A stretch of DNA of 14,851 bases, taken from an uncultured Acetatifactor sp. Lineage in GTDB: Bacteria > Bacillota > Clostridia > Lachnospirales > Lachnospiraceae. This document shows positions 1 through 5,755 of this stretch, piece by piece; position 1 is the first letter of the stretch, and every line of letters begins with the position of its first letter. The notes beneath the pieces are model-generated. The model did no database searches, was not told where the DNA came from, and saw only the letters and a program-made list of their open reading frames with translations. The position numbers and the translations under genes were made by a program. The stretch spans positions 1 to 14,851 of the forward strand of contig CAJUFB010000091.1 of assembly GCA_910585805.1 (NCBI GenBank), written 5' to 3'.

Positions 1-32
1 ATCACAGGCAGCGCTCCTTTTATAGACGCCGA

Positions 33-137
33 TTATTTGCCGCTTACAAAAGGATAGATCCCCCGTATCACAAACAATACCAGCATGATCACAGTGGGGA
101 TCAAAAAAGCAAAAAGATACATTTTTTTCTTTTTCAT
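33..137 (-). CDS. 34-residue membrane peptide, possible truncated YfhO N terminus
   Basis: A 34-codon reading frame starts at ATG 137 and ends at TAA 33. It has a lysine-rich N terminus (MKKKKM) followed by one hydrophobic segment of about 20 residues ending in RGIYPF, so it would be a single-pass membrane peptide. From memory of the family, the layout and the GIYPF ending look like the first 30 residues of YfhO-family multi-pass membrane proteins, where GDRSFL or similar normally follows. Here VSGK and a stop follow, and neither other frame restores the expected continuation within the bases available. The ribosome binding site (GAGG, 12 bases upstream) is modest. A possible promoter (TTTACT, 16 bases, TAAAAT) lies upstream on the minus strand near 170-200. 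It may be a gene remnant or a genuine small protein; the window edge prevents a decision. Confidence 0.4.
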   Translation of the reverse strand: MKKKKMYLFAFLIPTVIMLVLFVIRGIYPFVSGK

Positions 138-790
138 AATCTACAATGCCTCGGTATCAGATTTTACTCTATAGAAATCCATTTTAGCATATTTTTTTTC
201 ATAGTAAAGTACCGCATAAGACAAAAATCCTTAATTTCTCTTAACTTTTCCGCTCCGCGCAGTTTTGCTGCCCCCGCCACCCCCATTTCACGGCGAATGT
301 CCACCCGGAATCTTCCGGCGGCTTATCACGCGGCCTTCCGAAAACCGTTCTGCCGATTCCCCTGATTTTCCGTATCGCGCTCAGCCCCAATGCCTGGTCC
401 CGCTTCCGGAAATGCCGGGAGTCCATGACTATTCTTTCTGTATCGTGCATATACTGATGAAGTATATACAAATAACCGCTGCAAATTCACAGCCAGCTTT
501 ATTGTATTTCCCGGTTTTTGTCTGAATATACTCACGAGCGATGAAATTTGCCACAATGTCCCCGGCATCTTTCGCTCGTGAGTCGGGATGCCTGGCAAGT
601 TTCAATGATCGTCAGTATAAGTTGCAGCGGTTATTTTCCGGCGATTCCTAAGGAAGTGGTTTCGAAATAACTTTTAAGTATTTATGCGGTCTTGAGCTCA
701 GCCGATCATCAGTGGGGGATTCAGCTTCCGGCTCGTTGCAATCAAAAATTATTTCTGCGCACCTCCTTATATTCAGCGAAAGGGACGGAA
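138..790. other. Intergenic region without a convincing gene, containing a repeat
   Basis: About 650 bases between the small membrane ORF and the hydrolase gene. Open frames exist on both strands, but none has a good ribosome binding site together with a recognisable product. The contents are a G+C-rich stretch (about 250-420) that I cannot assign, the palindromic repeat at about 459-651, and a sequence at 760-768 that reads AAGGAGGTG on the minus strand. The last is a near-perfect Shine-Dalgarno sequence with no ATG, GTG or TTG at a normal distance leading into an open frame. I could not define a convincing promoter for the downstream plus-strand gene. Confidence 0.5.
459..651. repeat. Palindromic dispersed repeat, copy 1 (MITE-like)
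   Basis: The ends form a perfect 15-bp inverted repeat: AAATAACCGCTGCAA at 470-484 and its reverse complement at 622-636. Near the centre is a second perfect 12-bp inverted repeat, ACTCACGAGCGA at 530-541 and its complement at 572-583, able to form a hairpin with a 30-base loop. The left end (from about 459) aligns without gaps to the last 50 bases of the window, so the element occurs at least twice. Read on the minus strand, the left end encodes NTIKLAVNLQRLF within a longer open frame (326-598). Read on the plus strand, the right end encodes KLQRLFSGDS and then a stop at 649-651. No transposase is present, so it would be non-autonomous if mobile. Exact borders are uncertain. Confidence 0.6.
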
Positions 791-1429
791 ATGAAAATAG
801 CCATCGTAGGGAAAAAAAGCGAAACCGCAAATTATGTCAGATACATACAGACCATGCATGTCACACCGGTCGTAACCTTGAATATGGAAGAAGTCTCCGT
901 CTGCGATGCCCTGCTGCTCCCCGGCGGCGGCGATATCACTCCGGCCTTCTTCGGGGAGAAAAATCACGGTTCCCGCAATATCGACACGGAACTGGACATC
1001 CGCCAGATGCTGGCCTTCGACCTGGCGCTGAAAAGCAGACAGCCTGTACTGGGCATCTGCAAGGGGATGCAGATCATCAATGTGGGACTGGGCGGAAAGA
1101 TCATTCAGGACCTGGCCCCTTTCGCATCCAGGCGCCACAGATACGAAAACGGAGACAAATATCACACATCCGTAATCATCTGCGGCTCCTGGCTCAGCAG
1201 GCTCTACGGACAGGAAACCTGCGTCAACAGCGCCCATCACCAGGCGCTTGGCAGTCTGGGGCAGGGGCTGGAAGCCGTACAAACCTGCCCCCTGGACGGC
1301 TGCATTGAGGGAATCGTCCACAAGACACTGCCTGTGCTGGGCGTACAGTGGCATCCGGAGCGCATCGACTGCGCAAAGTCTGGCACCGATGGAAGAAAAA
1401 TACTGGAATACTTTATTTCCCTGTCCTGA
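791..1429 (+). CDS. Class I glutamine-amidotransferase-like gamma-glutamyl hydrolase (peptidase C26)
   Basis: A 212-residue cytoplasmic protein of the peptidase C26 / PuuD-like family, which hydrolyses gamma-glutamyl amide bonds, for example in gamma-glutamyl-GABA. The fold signatures are in order: LLLPGGGDITP at 41-51, the nucleophile elbow GICKGMQ with Cys90, SAHHQA, and the QWHPE motif supplying His188 and Glu190, so the catalytic triad is complete. The actual substrate cannot be read from sequence. It is somewhat shorter than the roughly 240-250 residues usual for PuuD. I chose ATG 791 because AAAGGGACGG lies just upstream and the family's N terminus begins near it; an in-frame ATG at 692 would add a non-homologous extension. 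It converges on the DUF2974 gene, with only 8 bases between the two stop codons and no terminator between them. Confidence 0.85.
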   Translation: MKIAIVGKKSETANYVRYIQTMHVTPVVTLNMEEVSVCDALLLPGGGDITPAFFGEKNHGSRNIDTELDIRQMLAFDLALKSRQPVLGICKGMQIINVGLGGKIIQDLAPFASRRHRYENGDKYHTSVIICGSWLSRLYGQETCVNSAHHQALGSLGQGLEAVQTCPLDGCIEGIVHKTLPVLGVQWHPERIDCAKSGTDGRKILEYFISLS

Positions 1430-1437
1430 CACCATCC

Positions 1438-2649
1438 TCATCCATCCGCATTCCCCAACGCCTCTCCGGGGCATATCTGCCCTTCCTGCTTCTCCGCCCC
1501 TTTGCCCCGCCCTTTCTGCTTCGATGCGATCCGTTTCAGGACGGCTTCGGTTTTCCCGGAGCTCTGTTTCCTTTTATTCTCCCGTGCTATCTCAAAAAGA
1601 GATTTTACCACCTCGATCAGTATCCGCTTCGTCTCTTCGTCCACTTCTTTCAGCGCCCCGATGATGCCGTTCATGCTCCGCTTCCACTCGGCGGTAAAAT
1701 CGATGAGATTCCTGGCCTGGGAAGCAGTGATAACCTGGTACATGGTATCCACAAAGGTCCGCAGCTGCTGCTCATTCAGGGACAATATCCACTCGTTCAG
1801 CGTATTGTCCATCTTTTTTCTGCGCTCGTACAGGCCGTTTGCCCGCACCAGATGGTTTGACACCACCAGCCAGGTATAGGGATCATGCTGAAGCAGCCCG
1901 AAGGTCTTGCTTTTTACTACCTGAAAATACATATTTGACTCGAAGAGCATCCCCACCAAAGAGGAATTCGGCAGAATCTTGGTCACACGGCCGGCGATCC
2001 TGTCATACTCGCATCTCTCCAGCACCTCCGGCCGAAAACCCGGTCCGTCCATACTGTAGATCTGCAGAAGCCGCTCCTGTGTCTCCGGTCCACAGTTCAT
2101 GGCGCTGTATACGGCCAGATTACCGCCCTTGGAATGCCCTCCCACATAAAGCTCCCCCCGGAACCGCGACGCCACATCCTTCAGATACCGGACGCCGAAC
2201 GCCTGCCCCGGCACCGGAGATAAAAATGCCATGTTGAAATCCTCTTTCCAGCCCACGATGGTCTCATCCGTCCCCCGAAAAGCCACATAAGCAGTACCGT
2301 CGTCCAGAAAGAAGGTCACAGCCGAAAACTGTGTCTCCCACTGCTCTTCGATTACATTTACGTAATAATTCAGCTTCATATCCCGGAACCGCTTCCCCTG
2401 AAGCATGCCTGTGAGCAAAGCTCTGTTTTCCTTCTCATAGCGGATATCCCCGAAAAGCTTCTCAAAATCAGGATGCTCTTTCAGGCTCTCCAAAGTCACA
2501 GGCGGCTTATCTTCCTGTATATCCGGCACCATTCCGTCAAATTTCAGATAGGACAGCTGACACAGGGCAAGGCTGTCCACTTCTGTCATCGGCATTTCCT
2601 GAAACGTATATTTTCCGTAATTCTCCAGATATTTTATAACTGTGCCCAT
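1438..2649 (-). CDS. DUF2974 / Mbeg1-like alpha/beta hydrolase family protein
   Basis: A 403-residue protein of the DUF2974 (Mbeg1-like) family, which has an alpha/beta-hydrolase, lipase-like layout and no firmly assigned substrate. Visible features are the strand and oxyanion region YVAFRGTDE around 121-129, the nucleophile elbow GGHSKGG with Ser173, and YSMDGPGF near 198-205, where an acidic residue of a triad could lie. There is no signal peptide or membrane segment, so it is probably cytosolic. The last roughly 50 residues are basic, low in complexity and outside the recognisable domain. The start is supported by GAGGG six bases upstream of ATG 2649. A tandem repeat array lies directly upstream, where the promoter or 5' leader would be. 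Confidence 0.8.
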   Translation of the reverse strand: MGTVIKYLENYGKYTFQEMPMTEVDSLALCQLSYLKFDGMVPDIQEDKPPVTLESLKEHPDFEKLFGDIRYEKENRALLTGMLQGKRFRDMKLNYYVNVIEEQWETQFSAVTFFLDDGTAYVAFRGTDETIVGWKEDFNMAFLSPVPGQAFGVRYLKDVASRFRGELYVGGHSKGGNLAVYSAMNCGPETQERLLQIYSMDGPGFRPEVLERCEYDRIAGRVTKILPNSSLVGMLFESNMYFQVVKSKTFGLLQHDPYTWLVVSNHLVRANGLYERRKKMDNTLNEWILSLNEQQLRTFVDTMYQVITASQARNLIDFTAEWKRSMNGIIGALKEVDEETKRILIEVVKSLFEIARENKRKQSSGKTEAVLKRIASKQKGRGKGAEKQEGQICPGEALGNADG

Positions 2650-2650
2650 T

Positions 2651-2686
2651 TTATACCCTCGCTTTGCAATCTGTGAGATCGTTCAT
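2651..2686 (-). other. Possible 11-codon upstream ORF before the DUF2974 gene
   Basis: ATG 2686 opens the frame MNDLTDCKARV and stops at TAA 2651-2653, leaving a single base before the ATG of the DUF2974 gene. The GAGGG ribosome binding site of the large gene lies inside the end of this mini-ORF. That arrangement would allow translational coupling, but there is no clear Shine-Dalgarno sequence in front of the mini-ORF, so it may be chance. Confidence 0.2.
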
Positions 2687-2721
2687 GGCAGAGATCGCTT
2701 CCGAGACCTGCTCTCTCAGAT

Positions 2722-2914
2722 CTCATATCGGGAACCGCTTCACGGAACCTGTTTTCGCCGATTCCATATCGGTAACCGCTTCGCGGAACCTGTTTTCGCC
2801 GATTCCATATCGGTAACCGCTTCACGGGAACTTGCTTTCGCCGATTCCATATCGGTAACCGCTTCACGGGAACTTGCTTTCGCCGATTCCATATCGGGAA
2901 CCGCTTCACGGGAA
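2722..2914. repeat. Tandem repeat, four 41/42-bp units plus a partial fifth
   Basis: Units begin at 2722, 2763, 2804, 2846 and 2888. The first two are 41 bp, the next two 42 bp, and the last breaks off near 2914. The units are nearly identical and the two 42-bp units match each other exactly. At each junction between units sits the small palindrome CCGATTCCATATCGG (5-bp stem, 5-base loop). On the minus strand the 42-bp units encode a 14-residue repeat, SREAVTDMESAKAS in one frame, while the 41-bp units shift the frame. The array lies between the divergent DUF2974 and exonuclease genes. There are no spacers, so it is not a CRISPR array. Confidence 0.9.
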
Positions 2915-2985
2915 CCCGGTATCGTAAGTCCTGTATCAGGAGCCGCTCCGCAAACCTTTCCCTTATAATATCTTACCAGAAAGTA

Positions 2986-3019
2986 TAAGATTTTTGTATG
3001 AAAAATAATCTTATTTTTT
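2986..3019 (+). other. A+T-rich hairpin followed by a T run
   Basis: TAAGATT at 2986-2992 is complementary to AATCTTA at 3007-3013, and TTTTTT follows. The shape is that of a weak plus-strand terminator, though the stem has almost no G+C. A related overlapping inverted repeat, ATCTTA at 2970-2975 with TAAGAT at 2986-2991, could instead be a protein-binding site. It lies just upstream of the exonuclease promoter. Confidence 0.3.
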
Positions 3020-3042
3020 AGTAAAATTACAATGAATAGCTG

Positions 3043-3070
3043 TTGCTTTTCTCTCAAAATCGAATATAAT
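3043..3070 (+). promoter_or_regulatory. Sigma-A-type promoter for the exonuclease gene
   Basis: TTGCTT at 3043-3048, a 16-base spacer and a perfect TATAAT at 3065-3070. Transcription would begin near 3077 and give a leader of about 90 bases before ATG 3167. Confidence 0.65.
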
Positions 3071-3076
3071 TGTGTT

Positions 3077-3102
3077 ATCGGAAGCAGACTTTCGCTTCCG
3101 GT
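3077..3102 (+). promoter_or_regulatory. Leader hairpin at the predicted transcript start
   Basis: CGGAAGC at 3079-3085 pairs with GCTTCCG at 3094-3100 around an 8-base loop, and the stem extends by an A-T and a G-T pair. It sits at or next to the expected 5' end of the exonuclease mRNA. It is not followed by a T run, so it is more likely a transcript-stabilising or binding structure than a terminator. Confidence 0.4.
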
Positions 3103-3166
3103 AAAAGGTGCGTGGACAATCGATGCACGCGGAAAAATACAGAAAACCAAGGAGAAAGCTGGAAGT

Positions 3167-3835
3167 ATGGCAAGACTGAATTTATATGCAAAGGACTATG
3201 TGGTATTTGACCTGGAAACCACAGGCCTGAGCCCGGAAAAGGACGAGATCATAGAGATATCCGCAATAAAGGTGCGGAACGGACAGGTGAACAGCATTTT
3301 CTCCACGCTGGTAAATCCGGGAAGGCCGATTCCTGACAGAGCCACAGCCATCAACGGTATTACGGATGAAATGGTATTGAACAAGCCCACGCTGAAGGAT
3401 GCCCTGAAAGATTTCCTGGACTTTGCAGGCGACGACATACTTGTAGGACACAACATACATAACTTCGATATGAATTTCCTCTGTGCCGGAGCGCTCAGGG
3501 AGCTGCACAGAAAGGTAAACAACGATCATGTGGATACGCTGTTTCTGGCAAGAAATCTCCTGCCTCTGAGCAAATTCAGGCTGACGGATATCGCATCTTA
3601 TTTCCATCTGGAGACCAAAGGGGCTCACCGCGCCTTACAGGACTGTGCGATGAATCAGCAGTGTTATGAAGAGATGCGCAAACTTTGGGAAGCCCAGGCA
3701 GGAACGAATGATGATAAGCGGGCTGACTGTCTCTGCCCCAGATGCGGCTCCCTGCTGGTCAGGCGCAAAGGAAAGTTTGGAGAATTTCTGGGCTGCAGCA
3801 GCTTCCCCGGGTGCCGTTACACCAAAAATGTCTGA
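3167..3835 (+). CDS. DnaQ-like 3'-5' exonuclease with topoisomerase-type zinc finger
   Basis: A 222-residue DEDDh-family exonuclease that would remove nucleotides from DNA 3' ends, as in the DNA polymerase III epsilon/PolC proofreading family. Motif I is FDLETTG with Asp15 and Glu17, motif II is VGHNIHNFD with Asp101, and motif III is AHRALQD with His154 and Asp159, so all catalytic residues are present. After a linker (about 175-187) the C terminus has a four-cysteine zinc finger of the topoisomerase I C-terminal type: Cys190, Cys193, Cys210, Cys216, with GEFLGCSSFPGC. This probably adds DNA binding. I chose ATG 3167 because AAGGAG lies 12 bases upstream and the motif I strand follows; an earlier ATG at 3032 lies upstream of the promoter. 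The gene converges on recJ, 48 bases away. Confidence 0.88.
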   Translation: MARLNLYAKDYVVFDLETTGLSPEKDEIIEISAIKVRNGQVNSIFSTLVNPGRPIPDRATAINGITDEMVLNKPTLKDALKDFLDFAGDDILVGHNIHNFDMNFLCAGALRELHRKVNNDHVDTLFLARNLLPLSKFRLTDIASYFHLETKGAHRALQDCAMNQQCYEEMRKLWEAQAGTNDDKRADCLCPRCGSLLVRRKGKFGEFLGCSSFPGCRYTKNV

Positions 3836-3883
3836 GTAACTGCTTTTCAGAAAAATTCCGGATCCTGTGAATGAAACATAGCG

Positions 3884-5659
3884 TCATGAATAATGCTGCA
3901 TCACATACTGCATTTCACTCCTGCCCCTATATGTATTTTTCCCCAGCTGATATACCACGGAAACCCGGAAATCCCCTCTTCCGTCGTACAGCGCGGCATC
4001 GCTGCCCGGACCGAACTTCTCGTCCAGGAAGCTCCCGAACTCCTCCAGCCCGCCGAAAAGAATCAGCTGTTTTACCGCTCCTTCCGGTGTCTGTACCCTG
4101 TATCGGGCGCTGGTTTTGTTTGCACCCATTTTATAACCGGACTGAAAGACCAGATCCTTCTGGGCAAAAAGCGGTTTGGGATTCCCCACCCCGAAGGGTT
4201 CCAGCAGCGCAAGTTCATCCACAAGCCTTTCATCCGCGTAATCCATGGGCATGGGTACATCTATATGCACTTTCAAAATGAAGTCCTCCTCACGCAGCCT
4301 GCATCTTTCATTCAGCTCCCGCCGGAAAGAGGGAATGTCCTCCTCACGCATGGACAGCCCTGCCGCCATGGCATGCCCGCCGAACTTGGTAAAGTAATGC
4401 TTTACCTCCGTCATGGCTTCATACATATGGTACCCTTCTATGGAACGGCCGGAACCTTTCACTCCCTCTTCCCCCCTTGTCAGCACAAAGACCGGATGAT
4501 CATAGCGCTCCCTGATACGTCCAGCAATGATCCCCGCCAGACTCTCATGAACCTCCGGCAGAAAGACCACCATAACCTTATCCCGCTCCATATGCTGCTC
4601 CGCTATGACGCTTTCCGCCTGCGCCACCCCCTGAAGGGTCATGTTTTTCCGGCTGTCGTTCAGCTCCTTTAACTCCCGGGCCGCGCTCATGGCCTCCACT
4701 TTTGTTCTGCTCTGCAGCAGTTCCAATGCCCGTTTTGCCGTATCCAGCCTGCCGGTGGCATTCAGACAGGGGCCGATGACAAATCCCAGATGATAGGCGC
4801 TGAGTTTTCCCGGCTCAATGCCGTTCACCTCTGTCAGCGCCCGGATCCCCGGATTGCGGGTGGCATTCAGACGTGTCAATCCCTCTTTTACCAGAATGCG
4901 GTTCTCCCCTTTTAATTCCATCACGTCACAGACGGTGGAAAGAGCGGCAAATTCCAACAGCTCCTCTTCCGCGTCCCGCAGCGCGGCGTTTCCGGTTCGC
5001 TCCTCCAGAGCCAGAGCCAGCTTGTATGCCACCACTCCTCCGCAGATATTGGGAAAAGGATAATGGCACTGCTCCTGTTTCGGATCGATCACCGCCAGGG
5101 CGGGAGGAAGCAGCTCCCTGCGAAAAAGTTTTTCTCCTTCCTGCTCCATGACAAAGGGCACCTCATGATGATCCGTGACGATCACCTTGATTCCGTATGA
5201 ATTGGCATGCGCTATCTGAGATGCCGCCGCAATCCCATTGTCACAGGTCACGATCATACCGATACCGTCCCGCCTTGCCTCCTCTATCAGATTGTCATTC
5301 AAGCCGAATCCATCGTAAATACGGTGTGGAATAGCGGTATCAGCCTTCGCTCCCAGTATCTGCAGCGTTTTGGTCAGAATATAAGCGGAACAGATACCAT
5401 CCACGTCATAGTCACCAATGACACGGACAGACATTCCCGCTTCTATGGCTGTGAGGATTTCTTCCACCGCTTTCTCCATATCCTTCAAAAGCCAGGGAGA
5501 ATGGCAATCCGCCAGCGTCCCGTACAGAAAGCTTTGTACCTCTGACTCGTCCGTCACGTCACGATTCCGCAGAATACGCGCTGTTACAGGGCTGATATGG
5601 AATTTTGCCGCCCACGCATTGAAATCGGCTCGTTTTGCCGCCACATACCATTTTTCCAT
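3884..5659 (-). CDS. recJ: Single-stranded-DNA-specific exonuclease RecJ
   Basis: A 591-residue DHH-family 5'-3' exonuclease that degrades single-stranded DNA in recombinational, mismatch and base-excision repair. The DHH phosphoesterase motifs are complete: GDYDVDG at 82-88, TCDNG at 138-142, TDHHE at 162-166, and IDP at 191-193 followed by the conserved CGG. GPCLNATGRLD at 296-306 and the DHHA1 motif GGHAMAAG at 427-434 follow, and the rest is the OB-fold region. The length matches the compact RecJ form and lacks the long C-terminal extension of Bacillus RecJ. It is 96 bases downstream of the topoisomerase gene on the same strand, so co-transcription is likely. AGGA lies about 12 bases before the ATG. 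Confidence 0.95.
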   Translation of the reverse strand: MEKWYVAAKRADFNAWAAKFHISPVTARILRNRDVTDESEVQSFLYGTLADCHSPWLLKDMEKAVEEILTAIEAGMSVRVIGDYDVDGICSAYILTKTLQILGAKADTAIPHRIYDGFGLNDNLIEEARRDGIGMIVTCDNGIAAASQIAHANSYGIKVIVTDHHEVPFVMEQEGEKLFRRELLPPALAVIDPKQEQCHYPFPNICGGVVAYKLALALEERTGNAALRDAEEELLEFAALSTVCDVMELKGENRILVKEGLTRLNATRNPGIRALTEVNGIEPGKLSAYHLGFVIGPCLNATGRLDTAKRALELLQSRTKVEAMSAARELKELNDSRKNMTLQGVAQAESVIAEQHMERDKVMVVFLPEVHESLAGIIAGRIRERYDHPVFVLTRGEEGVKGSGRSIEGYHMYEAMTEVKHYFTKFGGHAMAAGLSMREEDIPSFRRELNERCRLREEDFILKVHIDVPMPMDYADERLVDELALLEPFGVGNPKPLFAQKDLVFQSGYKMGANKTSARYRVQTPEGAVKQLILFGGLEEFGSFLDEKFGPGSDAALYDGRGDFRVSVVYQLGKNTYRGRSEMQYVMQHYS

Positions 5660-5755
5660 TTTCGTGTTTTATCCTTTTCTTCCTTTGTTTCTTATGCCGA
5701 AACAGCCGGCTGTATCCAATGCAGCGCTGTACTTGCCGCATTGGCACGCCTACCA

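Noticed and set aside
241..471. 76-residue minus-strand protein
   Set aside because: No ribosome binding site, no recognisable motif, arginine-rich composition typical of chance frames in G+C-rich DNA.
692..790. Upstream in-frame ATG 692 for the C26 hydrolase
   Set aside because: The extra 33 residues have no family resemblance, and ATG 791 has its own purine-rich ribosome binding site.
2722..2914. CRISPR array
   Set aside because: The units are contiguous and nearly identical throughout, with no variable spacers and no cas genes.
2634..3150. Minus-strand genes made of the tandem repeat (VKRLPIWNRRKQVP or SREAVTDMESAKAS frames)
   Set aside because: The 41-bp units break the frames, there is no ribosome binding site, and one frame runs through the exonuclease promoter.
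3032..3166. Longer N terminus for the exonuclease from ATG 3032
   Set aside because: It lies upstream of a clear TATAAT promoter, and the Shine-Dalgarno sequence and homology support ATG 3167.
5702..5744. Terminator between the topoisomerase gene and recJ
   Set aside because: There is a 12-bp palindrome (5702-5713) and a CCAATGC/GCATTGG pair, but neither is followed by a T run.
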